A DNA stretch of 64,000 nt from Comamonadaceae bacterium (GTDB lineage Bacteria > Pseudomonadota > Gammaproteobacteria > Burkholderiales > Burkholderiaceae_C), in the NCBI GenBank assembly GCA_947373105.1, contig CANBWK010000001.1, forward strand, positions 33,831 to 97,830, written 5' to 3'. This document shows positions 36,985 through 45,545 of this stretch, in pieces (position 1 is the first letter of the stretch; every line of letters begins with the position of its first letter). A program made the translations under genes and the position numbers. A model generated the notes under the pieces. It saw only the letters and a program-made list of their open reading frames with translations, was not told the DNA's origin and made no database searches.

Positions 36985-38472
36985 TCAATGTTGGAGGTCT
37001 AAGTCCAAGGGGTATATGGGTCGGCGCAAAAGCTTGAAATCGAGCTCACTGTAATCCGATGTGCAGGCGCCTGCACCTGCACACTCTACAACAGCCTTGG
37101 CCAGATGACCCATTCCGGCTCGCCAATGCACTCGACTTTTCAGCACAACATATTGCTTTTGAGTCGGATCGATGCCAAGACTGATCAAGGCATTCACATC
37201 AAAGGGTTCTACGTGCCTTGAAATCAAGGCGACCTCGACATGGCCAGTATCAATGACAACAGATGCCCCCATGTCTTGCCTAGCCCCCTTGCTCATGGGG
37301 CCTTTAGCAATGTACTTGCCGCTGGATATCGACTTGACAAGACCGTTGAGCAAGACAGGCTCACTGCGGTGGGGCATGAGGGGCATCTTTAACTTGCCAC
37401 CCACACTCAAAGACACAGTTTGGCCAACGCCCGCTTGGATGGCTTGTTGAACCGCCAGAGGATCAAATATGGCGAAAAAGGCGACATTCCGCAAACCCTG
37501 ACGCATAACTTCGGCCAAAACGGCAGTGGTATCCATGGTGCCGCCGGATGCGGCATTGTCGTAATGGTCCAATAAAACAACTGGGCCTTCTGTCAATGTC
37601 TTGGCACGCGCAACGGACTCGGCAAGAGGCTCGACCGGATAAACCCATTGCGAACGACTGAGCCATGCCATTTGCAACAATTCATCTCTGAACTTTTCGG
37701 ACAATTCAGGATTATTGTCTGTCACCACAACCACTGACAATCCTGCATTTTCGATGTCTGCATGCGGAAAGCCAGTGAAGACACTTGCGCTCAAAGCACC
37801 CTCTTCCTCCATTTGAAGTGCACGCGCCTGAATCGAGCGATTGGGTTCATCCAATGAACTCTGTCTCATGATGTGCGGGATCATGGGCAAGCGCGCCCAC
37901 GACGTGCTGGGACGGACCTCGCCTGAAATGAGTCCCAGCAATGCCCTGCCTGCACGAAGTCCCGTCTCAAACATGTCCACATGTGGATAGGTGTGATATC
38001 CCGCAACGACCTGTGCCAACTCCACCATATCGGCATAAACGTTGGCATGCATGTCATATGCAATGCCAATGGGCGTAAGACTGTCCACCGCGCGAATTCG
38101 GCGCAGTAATTCACCTTCACCATCCTCAAAACTTTGCGTCACCATGGCGCCATGCAAATCCAGCAAGATACCGTCGTATCCGCCCTTCACAACGGCCTCG
38201 ACAATAATTGAAGTCATGGCTTCATAAGCCTCGTCGTACACAGGCCCACTTGGCGCCGCATGGGCAGCGATGACCAATTCAAAATCTGCCCCAGCGGCCT
38301 CTGCCAGATCAATGAATGCACCGGTGGCGGTACCCGTATTTCGATATGCTTGAATTGCTTCAGCACCTTGCGGTGGCAACTGACCAAGGCCCAGCGCAAA
38401 TCGTTGCAAATCCGTGGGTACAGGTGAGAATGTATTGGTCTCGTGCATCATCATGGCAATTAACAGGCGCAT
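36985..38472 (-). CDS. M81-family (MlrC-like) metalloprotein
   Basis: 495 residues. The N-terminal MHETNTFSP motif, EAYEAMTSIIVEA and DLHGAM are typical of M81/DUF1485 proteins, named after microcystinase MlrC. The middle RAVDSLTPIGIAYDMHANV carries the second His/Asp metal site, and the DHYDNAASGGTMDTTAVL region is conserved. The C-terminal MlrC domain ends with FKLLRRPIYPLD. MlrC cleaves linear microcystin peptides, but most relatives are of unknown substrate; a general amidase role is plausible. It lies 13 bp upstream of the enoyl-CoA hydratase-like gene, and 33 bp after the acyl-CoA ligase stop. Confidence 0.85.
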   Translation of the reverse strand: MRLLIAMMMHETNTFSPVPTDLQRFALGLGQLPPQGAEAIQAYRNTGTATGAFIDLAEAAGADFELVIAAHAAPSGPVYDEAYEAMTSIIVEAVVKGGYDGILLDLHGAMVTQSFEDGEGELLRRIRAVDSLTPIGIAYDMHANVYADMVELAQVVAGYHTYPHVDMFETGLRAGRALLGLISGEVRPSTSWARLPMIPHIMRQSSLDEPNRSIQARALQMEEEGALSASVFTGFPHADIENAGLSVVVVTDNNPELSEKFRDELLQMAWLSRSQWVYPVEPLAESVARAKTLTEGPVVLLDHYDNAASGGTMDTTAVLAEVMRQGLRNVAFFAIFDPLAVQQAIQAGVGQTVSLSVGGKLKMPLMPHRSEPVLLNGLVKSISSGKYIAKGPMSKGARQDMGASVVIDTGHVEVALISRHVEPFDVNALISLGIDPTQKQYVVLKSRVHWRAGMGHLAKAVVECAGAGACTSDYSELDFKLLRRPIYPLDLDLQH

Positions 38473-38505
38473 GGGGTTCTTTCACAGTCAAGGTGTTTGC
38501 AATGT

Positions 38506-40425
38506 TCATTTTTTTGTGGTTTGCCAAACCAGTTGGTGTTTCATCACCAAAGGTGATAAGCGTGAATGGATCTGAGTCTGAATCGCTTCCTTATGCAAGC
38601 CCGACACGCCGTGGATGGTCACGGTAATCAACTGGCCATGGACCTCATGGGACGCCACGACGACGTCAAATGAACCCCCATCATGAACCAAATCAGACAG
38701 TAAGTCACTCACCATCCGCTGTGCAGCATCCATTCGCAAAGTGGGTTTGAAAATTTTGCCAACACCTGTTAACGGCATGACGTCAATGAAAGTCAATCTA
38801 ACTGGAACTGCAGCGCGCTCTGGTGTTCGTTGCCTGACGAAGTCCAGTAATTCGTCACCGTCTATCGTCACACCCGTTTTCAATTGCACGTAGGCTACCG
38901 GCAACTCTCCGGCATAGGCATCGGGTTGCCCCACAACGGCGGCTAAAGCCACCGACGGGTGTTGGAAGAAAACCTCCTCAATGGCCATTGGATCAATGTT
39001 GTGACCACCCCGAATAATAAGATCTTTGGCACGACCTGTGATCCACAAATAACCTTGTTCATCTAAGCGACCCAAATCACCTGAGTTGACCCACCCCGGT
39101 TCGACAAAAGCGTCTTGGTTATGACTGTCGCTCAGGTAGCCACTGAAAACACCTGGCCCTGCCATGGCCACAACACCAATCTCATTAACAGCACATTCAC
39201 CGACTAAACGTGACTGCGCGTCGACCTTAACAACACGAACCCGGCTATAGGGCAAAGCATGTCCCACGGAGCCCAAGCGAACAAGCCGATCAGGGTAACT
39301 CATCACATGAACACTGGAGGTTTCGGTCATCCCATAAACCTCCAATACAGGGACGTTCAACATCTCAGAATAAGATTTGCAGACGGCAACCGGAATGGCT
39401 GATCCCCCACCGGATGCAATTTGAATGCTGCTGACATCGGCTTGTCCAATAGGTACTGACACTGCCGCAGCCAGCACGGTGGGCACACCACCGAAAATAG
39501 TCGGTTTATAACGCGCCACCAAACGCCACACATTTTGAACTGCAGCAGGATCACGCCAACCCGCAGGGCTGAGGACAACCAAAGAGCCGCCATTGGCCAA
39601 TATGGCAAGACCTTGTGTCAGCGCTCCACCCACGTGAAAAAGGGGCAGGCCAAACAACACGGCTCGACCAGGTTCGATGGGCATGGTCAATCGCAAGGCC
39701 CACGCTTGATAAATCTGATTCCCATGGGTATGCCTGACCAGCTTGGGCGTCCCCGTCGTCCCACCGGTATGGAAAAAACCTGCGGTCTCGGAAGATTGAA
39801 TGACGCGACTACAAACCAATCGGTCATCGGCATAGTGCGCTAAACGTTCATCAAAGTTGAATACTTTATTGGATTCATCGGCGTCACCCTGGACCACCAG
39901 AATGGATGTGAGATCGGGTAATTGAGCCTTGATTTGCTGGACTTTGTCCCAAATGTCGCTGCCCGGCACCGGCCCCAACACGACCAACACTTTGGTCTTG
40001 GCGGCTCTAAGAATTTCTGCCAGTTGATGCGGGGCCAACAAAGGGTTAACGGGATTGGCTATTCCCACCGCTTGAGCGCCGAACAAGGCATAAAAACTCT
40101 GCGGCAGTAAAGGGAGTAAAAAACTCACCACATCTTGGGGGCCGACCCCTAAATCATGAAACAAATTAGCAGCCTGGGTGACCCGGGCCATAAACTGGGC
40201 ATGCGAAATCAACACCGGTTCTTGATCGGGATCGGCTTTGGGCAAAAAATGAATCGCCGTTGCTTGAGGGTCCAAGGAAGCACCCGCCTGCAATGCCGCA
40301 TATGTACTTTGAGCCGCAATCCGTTGGGAATAAGGTATGGCCTCAAAGCCAGCAATATCCTCATCACTGCGAAAGCGCGGGAGACTGGCACCGATGAAGC
40401 GATCAAGCAAATGCGCAGAGGGCAT
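38506..40425 (-). CDS. Acyl-CoA synthetase (AMP-dependent ligase)
   Basis: 639 residues. The P-loop FFHTGGTTGTPKLVRHTHGN is near residue 225, the adenylate motif YGMTETSS near 385, and the hinge GRAKDLIIRGGHNIDP near 485. It belongs to the fatty-/aryl-acyl-CoA ligase class of the ANL superfamily. The C-terminal ~60 residues (VASHEVHGQLITVTIHGVSG...) extend past the normal end of the family after the KIFKPTLR lysine segment and could help regulation. It activates a carboxylic acid with ATP and CoA; the substrate is unknown. It is separated from the kinase gene by a 191-bp gap and starts the unit containing M81, the hydratase-like protein and CaiB. Confidence 0.87.
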   Translation of the reverse strand: MPSAHLLDRFIGASLPRFRSDEDIAGFEAIPYSQRIAAQSTYAALQAGASLDPQATAIHFLPKADPDQEPVLISHAQFMARVTQAANLFHDLGVGPQDVVSFLLPLLPQSFYALFGAQAVGIANPVNPLLAPHQLAEILRAAKTKVLVVLGPVPGSDIWDKVQQIKAQLPDLTSILVVQGDADESNKVFNFDERLAHYADDRLVCSRVIQSSETAGFFHTGGTTGTPKLVRHTHGNQIYQAWALRLTMPIEPGRAVLFGLPLFHVGGALTQGLAILANGGSLVVLSPAGWRDPAAVQNVWRLVARYKPTIFGGVPTVLAAAVSVPIGQADVSSIQIASGGGSAIPVAVCKSYSEMLNVPVLEVYGMTETSSVHVMSYPDRLVRLGSVGHALPYSRVRVVKVDAQSRLVGECAVNEIGVVAMAGPGVFSGYLSDSHNQDAFVEPGWVNSGDLGRLDEQGYLWITGRAKDLIIRGGHNIDPMAIEEVFFQHPSVALAAVVGQPDAYAGELPVAYVQLKTGVTIDGDELLDFVRQRTPERAAVPVRLTFIDVMPLTGVGKIFKPTLRMDAAQRMVSDLLSDLVHDGGSFDVVVASHEVHGQLITVTIHGVSGLHKEAIQTQIHSRLSPLVMKHQLVWQTTKK

Positions 40426-40616
40426 GACAGACTTTCCAAATTAACAAAGCCAAGAACATAGCGAATCAGTATCGCATCCACTGCGGGGCTTGATGCCCTC
40501 GGAAAAACCCTCACAACGAGCGGCTATTTTGGTGAAATCAAAAAGCCCGCATTTAGAAAAGAACACCGACTGCACAGCATTGGGCTGGTGAAATGAAGCT
40601 CAACATTCACTGTCTG

Positions 40617-41981
40617 TTAACCCCTGACCAACCCATAAAAATTGGCGCCACCCAGTTGCCCGCCCTTCAAAACCACCTCCAAACCGTCACGAAGCGGGTC
40701 ATCTGACCATGCCCGACAAAGCGGCACACCGGGCACCAAACCCGCAGAAACCGTTAAAGCGCTTATCCCCAAATGAGCAGCGACTCTTCCTGAACTGTCA
40801 CCACCTGCAACAACAATACGGCTAATGCGCGTTTGGTCCAGGACTTGACGCATGACTTCGGCCAAGGCACCGCCTACAAGTTCTGAAGCATCTGACCTGC
40901 TCAGCTTTGCAGAAGTGGCTAACTCACCAAAGCGCTGAACTGCAGGATCGTCTGGTCCCTCGGCAGAAAATACAAGTGGAGATACACCGTGCTTAATGGC
41001 GGTGACGGCAATATTCACCAAACGCGTCACTTCAGACTGTTGTCTGGTCAAGTCAAGGCAGCTTGAAATATCCAAACGTGATGTCACAAAACCATGGTTT
41101 CGTGCCCATTGAATTTGTTCACCACTCATGGGTGAGCAACTGCCACTGACAACCGCAATACATTCGACGGCAGTGGCCACTGGCAATGTGGCAGTCTCGG
41201 GAATCTGCCCTTGGGATCGCCAAAAAGCGGTCAGGGCATATTGCAGGCCAGAAGATGAAGCAGTGAACAGCCCTTCTCCTCTGTTTTCCCAAATCAAACG
41301 TCCTGCTTCAACTTGAGATCGGTCATCGGCAATATCAATCATGATCACAGGTTGGTCTTGTCCTTGGCTTGAATCGAGTTTGGCTTGTCCTTGACCTTCA
41401 GCAATCTGAGCCAAATCGATGAGTGCAATCCGTCGGTGTGTTTGCTTTGCTAAATGCGCCCTCAAGTCAGCTTCCAGCATTGGCGTCACAGGATGACGGG
41501 ACATCGTAGGGTGACGATCAATCCGATGCACAACCCCATTGTCTGCCGCAAACAAATGTCCGAATATTTGAAATCGTTTTAACCTGGGTGCGCCAACCAC
41601 CATGGGAGACCAAGTGGATTGAAAATTTTGCAGAGCCAAATCAATCGCTTGCCCTATAGAGCCCACACTGGGTGACGAATCGAAAGTAGAGCAGACTTTG
41701 TATTGCAAGAGGGGCGCACCCAATTCTTTCAACCGTTGAAACAGGACTGGTAACTCTTGACGCATCCATTGCGGACTTTTCCCGCGCGATTGCCCTGCCA
41801 ATCCGATACAACGCACATCTTTGAAACGCTCCAAATCACCATCACGAGGCATTTCTAAAAATAGAACGGTGGGCACGCCGGCGGCCGTAAAAGCCTCCAT
41901 AACATCTGTAGACCCGGTGAAGTCATCTCCGTAGTAGCTCAACAAAAGTCCTTCGGGCCACAGTGATTGGATCGGCTTCAT
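40617..41981 (-). CDS. DUF1537 four-carbon acid-sugar kinase-like protein
   Basis: About 454 residues. The N-terminal sugar-binding domain opens with YYGDDFTGSTDVMEAF, the family signature, and the C-terminal nucleotide-binding domain has IVVAGGDSSGRVAAHLGI and VPGVPLCRAWSDDPL. DUF1537 kinases phosphorylate 3-oxo or 2-oxo acid sugars such as 3-oxo-tetronates or 3-oxo-isoapionate using ATP. Which one applies here is unknown. The ATG at 41981 is 5 bp after the RuBisCO-like gene stop, and a TTG at 41993 is the alternative; either way the pair is tightly coupled. Together with the dehydrogenase upstream it forms a three-gene cassette. Confidence 0.87.
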   Translation of the reverse strand: MKPIQSLWPEGLLLSYYGDDFTGSTDVMEAFTAAGVPTVLFLEMPRDGDLERFKDVRCIGLAGQSRGKSPQWMRQELPVLFQRLKELGAPLLQYKVCSTFDSSPSVGSIGQAIDLALQNFQSTWSPMVVGAPRLKRFQIFGHLFAADNGVVHRIDRHPTMSRHPVTPMLEADLRAHLAKQTHRRIALIDLAQIAEGQGQAKLDSSQGQDQPVIMIDIADDRSQVEAGRLIWENRGEGLFTASSSGLQYALTAFWRSQGQIPETATLPVATAVECIAVVSGSCSPMSGEQIQWARNHGFVTSRLDISSCLDLTRQQSEVTRLVNIAVTAIKHGVSPLVFSAEGPDDPAVQRFGELATSAKLSRSDASELVGGALAEVMRQVLDQTRISRIVVAGGDSSGRVAAHLGISALTVSAGLVPGVPLCRAWSDDPLRDGLEVVLKGGQLGGANFYGLVRG

Positions 41982-41986
41982 AGGGC

Positions 41987-43228
41987 TTACCAAAAAGTCA
42001 ATGCGCGTTGCAATTCGGTGTGTTGCTTTGCATAGATTGACAGCGGCACACCTGTTTCAGCAGCCTGCCAGGCCTGACGAAAAGCCGCTACGCCAGAGGC
42101 CACACCATCGGGATGACCAAAGATGCCGCCACCCGCTGTAACAATCAAATCAGAGTGCCCCAATGCACGGTAGGTTTCATGCGCTTGCAAGCCTGTTTGG
42201 GCCGAACTGAAAACAGGCACGACCTTCATAGGTGACGAATCAAAGAGTGGGGTCACCACTGAACGAGCAGCGGCGATCACGACGTCGTCCGGCTCACTGA
42301 ATTTGTTGCGCAAACCATTCACATGCAAATGATCAACCCCTGCAAGTCGCCAAATTTTTTGCCAAGCGGCAAAATCCCATCCTAGACTGGGGCTGCGGCT
42401 CAAATAACCCCACCCAGCGCGATGTGCATGAATGGGCAAAGCACTATGCCGTCTAAAGGCGGTCAACCCAGTCAATCCAATTGAATTCAAACAAACCATC
42501 ACGCAAGTACCCTGATGCGCTAAAACCGAATCATGGCGACGGCGCATTTGATCTAATTCACCGGTGATATTGAAAGCAACCATCACTTGTCTGCCCATTT
42601 TTTGGGAAGCTTGATTGACCACACGCATGACTTTTTCAAGTCGTTCATTGAAAGGACAATAGTAGCCATCTGCCTGCAACTCATCGTCTTTGATGAAGTC
42701 TATTCCACCATCGACCAGCAATTGAACTTGTTCAGCGGTTTCAGTGGCATTCAAACCGACACTGGGCTTGATGATGGTTCCAATCAAAGGGCCCGATTTG
42801 ACACCACTCAATCTTCGGGTTCCCTCCATGCCAAATGCAGGCCCTGGATACGCCGCAGCAAAAGCATCAGGGAGCCGAATATCCAATATCCGTAATCCGG
42901 AAACTTGTGCCAGTTCGAATAAATTACCAGCAACCGTTGACAATAGCGATGGAAGACAAGGCCCTGTATTTTCAAGGGGCCAAGATAACTCCAATACACA
43001 TCGCGTGTATTTTGCAGAGACCATGCCACCCGGCAAACCAGGTTGAGTCACCGTTTCTAATACGTGGAGCGACTCCAAGCGTGCACCCGAACGCTGCTTT
43101 AATGCGGTTGTTTCAGTGGCCAGTTTCAAAAAGGTGCCGCTCGATTGCTCTCCTGCAATGACTTCAGCTGCACGATAAGGATCGTCCCCCGTCTCCAACC
43201 AATAGCGTGCGTAAATTCTGCCTGTCAT
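41987..43228 (-). CDS. RuBisCO large-subunit-like protein (RLP)
   Basis: 413 residues, complete RuBisCO large-subunit fold. Compared with spinach numbering, most active-site residues are found: Glu27 (E60), Thr32 (T65), Asn102 (N123), Lys154 (K175), the carbamylation/metal site Lys180-Asp182-Glu183 (K201, D203, E204), His269-Arg270 (H294, R295), His302 (H327), Lys309 (K334) and the GGG at 366-368 (G403/G404). K177, which protonates the product in real RuBisCO, is replaced by Ser156. So carboxylation is unlikely, and it is a form IV-type protein that probably enolises or decarboxylates a phosphorylated acid sugar. It lies between a beta-hydroxyacid dehydrogenase and a DUF1537 kinase, the setting in which RLPs of acid-sugar pathways occur. 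Confidence 0.87.
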   Translation of the reverse strand: MTGRIYARYWLETGDDPYRAAEVIAGEQSSGTFLKLATETTALKQRSGARLESLHVLETVTQPGLPGGMVSAKYTRCVLELSWPLENTGPCLPSLLSTVAGNLFELAQVSGLRILDIRLPDAFAAAYPGPAFGMEGTRRLSGVKSGPLIGTIIKPSVGLNATETAEQVQLLVDGGIDFIKDDELQADGYYCPFNERLEKVMRVVNQASQKMGRQVMVAFNITGELDQMRRRHDSVLAHQGTCVMVCLNSIGLTGLTAFRRHSALPIHAHRAGWGYLSRSPSLGWDFAAWQKIWRLAGVDHLHVNGLRNKFSEPDDVVIAAARSVVTPLFDSSPMKVVPVFSSAQTGLQAHETYRALGHSDLIVTAGGGIFGHPDGVASGVAAFRQAWQAAETGVPLSIYAKQHTELQRALTFW

Positions 43229-43231
43229 TGT

Positions 43232-44125
43232 TTAGATTTTATGGAACCGGCGATTGGCAATAAGAGGAATGATAGACGGCAACAGCGCTTGCGGATCCCC
43301 CTCTTTGCAAGCTTGATTGAGTGTGTTTTGGACAGCAGCTGCAACCGTTCGGTCCGCCTGCATGTCGGATGCCATCTGGTTGTAATAGGTCAGATCTTTC
43401 AAGCTGTTGGCCACACTAAAACGCAAGCCGGAGGTGTCGCCACTGGCAAGAAAGGGCTTCAATCGATCTAATGCAGCGCCCCATCCTCCTCCCATCGCCA
43501 ATACATCCACAAAGGTCTGCGCATCAACGCCTGCGGATTGGGCGCAGGCTGCTGCTTCGGCAATCAGCGTGACCGTCCCGAGAGAGACATAGTTATGCAG
43601 TAATTTCATCCGGTGACCAGCACCAATGGGGCCAGCATGAACAATGTTTTCTGAAAAGCATGCAAGAATTGGTTTGCAAATTTCAAACAAATGCGCATCG
43701 GCGCCAACCAACAAATTGAGTCGCCCCTCAGCAGCCTCTTTAGGGGTTCTGGTCATTGGTGCATCCATAAAGGCTCCGCCCTTTTCGATCACCAACTGGG
43801 CCACACGTTCCGTGGAAGTGGGAACAGCCGTGGAGCAATCGATAACGATGCATCCTGGATTCATGCCCTGTAAAACACCGTTTTCACCCAGCAACACATC
43901 TTCGACCTGAGGAGTCCCGGTGACACACAAAATAATCACCTCCGACTGCTTGGCCAATTCATGAGGGGTTTGGAATGTTTGCGCACCACCCGCCAGTAAT
44001 GCATTCAAGGACTGATTGCCTGCATGCTCAAGCACTGAAAGTGAGTGACCATGCTTCAGCAAATTGCTCGCAATACCGTGACCCATCAGGCCAATGCCAA
44101 TCATTCCTATTTTGTAGCTCTTCAT
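43232..44125 (-). CDS. Beta-hydroxyacid dehydrogenase (3-hydroxyisobutyrate / L-threonate dehydrogenase type)
   Basis: 297 residues. The NAD(P)-binding motif GMIGIGLMGHGIASNL is at the N-terminus, the substrate-binding DCSTAVPTSTERVA and DAPMTRTPKEAAEGRLNLLVG follow, and the catalytic Lys is Lys174 in GAGHRMKLLHNY. It oxidises a 3-hydroxyacid using NAD(P)+. In DUF1537 pathways the equivalent enzyme (LtnD type) makes the 3-oxo acid that the kinase then phosphorylates. It is 3 bp upstream of the RLP gene, and the IS element inserts 29 bp before its start codon, so its original promoter has probably been displaced. Confidence 0.87.
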   Translation of the reverse strand: MKSYKIGMIGIGLMGHGIASNLLKHGHSLSVLEHAGNQSLNALLAGGAQTFQTPHELAKQSEVIILCVTGTPQVEDVLLGENGVLQGMNPGCIVIDCSTAVPTSTERVAQLVIEKGGAFMDAPMTRTPKEAAEGRLNLLVGADAHLFEICKPILACFSENIVHAGPIGAGHRMKLLHNYVSLGTVTLIAEAAACAQSAGVDAQTFVDVLAMGGGWGAALDRLKPFLASGDTSGLRFSVANSLKDLTYYNQMASDMQADRTVAAAVQNTLNQACKEGDPQALLPSIIPLIANRRFHKI

Positions 44126-44147
44126 GAAACATCCGATTCAAATTATG

Positions 44148-44154
44148 TATAAAA
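44148..44154. repeat. Left target-site duplication of the IS4 element
   Basis: TATAAAA directly abuts the left inverted repeat and recurs directly after the right one (45485-45491). This is the 7-bp target duplication made on insertion. Confidence 0.8.
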
Positions 44155-45484
44155 CCAGTAGTGTCCGGTTAAAAAGTAAATAAATTCAACTGGTTACCGT
44201 CGCCTGCACTATCGATTGTGTTGCTATCGAGCTGCAAGGCGCTTGAAATCTCGGTTTTCTCGAATACCGAGACCGACAAGATCTGTAGCAAAGTGTAGAG
44301 CGAGGCGTTCAATTGAAGTTCTTTTTTAACAATAGCGATGAGCACGTAGGTGGACACGGCGCACCAAATTTGCGTCTTGACCGCGTTCTCGCTGTTGCCC
44401 AAAAACTTCTTGATGCGCAGGTGTTGCTTGATCCATTTGAAGAACAACTCGACCTGCCAGCGGCGCTTGTACAAAGTGGCAATGGTCAAGGGCGGCAAGG
44501 CCGTGTTGTTGGTCAAGAAGACCAAGATCTTTTGGGTTTGGGGGTCTTTGAATCGAATACGCCTCAAGTGCTCGGGGTAGTCTTGGGCTGCATAGTGTCC
44601 GTTCAATGCAATGGCCTGATCGCAGATGATGCCGCTGGTTCTGTCCACCTTGGCCGAGTAAACGCGCCTGGCGTTCATATTGCTTTTGGCTCGAGTCACA
44701 AAGAAGGCACCGGCCTGATGCATTTGAAACAGGCGAGCAAAGTCCAAATAGCCTCGGTCCATGACGTAGAACGCGCCGGGCTCCAGAACCAAGATGTCCA
44801 GCACATTGACCTCGTGCATCTTGCCATCGCTGATATGGATGAATGCTGGGATACAGCCTCGCAGGTCCAGCAGGGTATGGAGCTTGACGGCAGCCTTGGC
44901 TTTGCGAAACGGGGCCCAGTCGAACAGGCTGAGACACAAATCGATGGTGGTGGCGTCCAGCGCGTAGACCGTGTTCTTGAGTTCGAGCCCCAAGTCCTCG
45001 TCCAAATAAAGTTTGCGAGCGCGCCGGATAAGAACCGCTGCCAAGTCGGACCAAATGCGCCAGTCGCGCGACTCGTTGGCATCGGCCAGGGTGGAGCGGT
45101 GAACGCTGTGGCGAAAGCCCATGGCGTACAGCTTGCTGGAGTTGGCGCCCAGCGTCACTTCGATGTCGCGAAGGCTCTCGCGCCAGGTCAGTTGGGCAAA
45201 GGCCATAACGCGAAACTGCTCGGAGCAAGTCAAGCGGCGAACGCCCGCGTCGCCGCTGTAGCGCTGAACGATTCGAGAAAAGCTTGTCCATGGAACGAAT
45301 TCCATGATCTGAGCAAACAAGGTCTTGCCGACATTCATAGGAAATCTCCAAGGGGCTTGAGCCTTGGAAATTACACAGGAATGGGAAAACGAGTTTCAAA
45401 TCGGCACCAAATAAAATTGGCCGCTAGGCCACGCCAGTATTGGCTTTCTCTACAAATTAACCCGGCTTAACCGGACACTACTGG
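44155..45484 (-). mobile_element. IS4-family insertion sequence, intact
   Basis: A 1,330-bp element bounded by 18-bp perfect inverted repeats (44155-44172 and 45467-45484; arm CCAGTAGTGTCCGGTTAA) and flanked by TATAAAA on both sides. It holds one full-length transposase gene whose stop codon overlaps the left repeat. The 7-bp duplication fits the ISPepr1 subgroup of IS4, but that is from memory of subgroup rules, not a comparison. The intact repeats, target duplication and open frame suggest a recent insertion. It lies between the SnoaL-like gene and the acid-sugar cassette. Confidence 0.9.
44169..45338 (-). CDS. IS4-family DDE transposase
   Basis: 389 residues. The catalytic acids can be placed: Asp128 (YALDATTIDLCL), Asp194 (YVMDRGYLDFARL) and Glu297. 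The IS4 signature Y-x2-R-x3-E-x6-K is exact (Tyr290, Arg293, Glu297, Lys304). An N-terminal DNA-binding domain contains TFAQLTWRESLRDIE-like and HSVHRSTLADANESRDW segments. GGAG precedes the ATG. It should be active as read; there is no frameshift. Confidence 0.92.
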   Translation of the reverse strand: MNVGKTLFAQIMEFVPWTSFSRIVQRYSGDAGVRRLTCSEQFRVMAFAQLTWRESLRDIEVTLGANSSKLYAMGFRHSVHRSTLADANESRDWRIWSDLAAVLIRRARKLYLDEDLGLELKNTVYALDATTIDLCLSLFDWAPFRKAKAAVKLHTLLDLRGCIPAFIHISDGKMHEVNVLDILVLEPGAFYVMDRGYLDFARLFQMHQAGAFFVTRAKSNMNARRVYSAKVDRTSGIICDQAIALNGHYAAQDYPEHLRRIRFKDPQTQKILVFLTNNTALPPLTIATLYKRRWQVELFFKWIKQHLRIKKFLGNSENAVKTQIWCAVSTYVLIAIVKKELQLNASLYTLLQILSVSVFEKTEISSALQLDSNTIDSAGDGNQLNLFTF

Positions 45485-45491
45485 TATAAAA
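45485..45491. repeat. Right target-site duplication of the IS4 element
   Basis: TATAAAA identical to 44148-44154, directly after the right inverted repeat. Confidence 0.8.
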
Positions 45492-45545
45492 CAAGATGAT
45501 ACGGGCTTCTGATACGTCTAGAACCGTTAGAAGAGCACGCAGAAA

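Noticed and set aside
44326..45399. Second minus-strand frame overlapping the transposase
   Set aside because: A +1 shadow of the transposase; Arg/Leu/Pro-rich and without motifs. A programmed frameshift was considered, but the transposase is already complete in one frame.
44313..45470. Long plus-strand frame inside the IS element
   Set aside because: It is antisense to the complete transposase, which carries the DDE residues and YREK signature; no domain is visible in the antisense frame.
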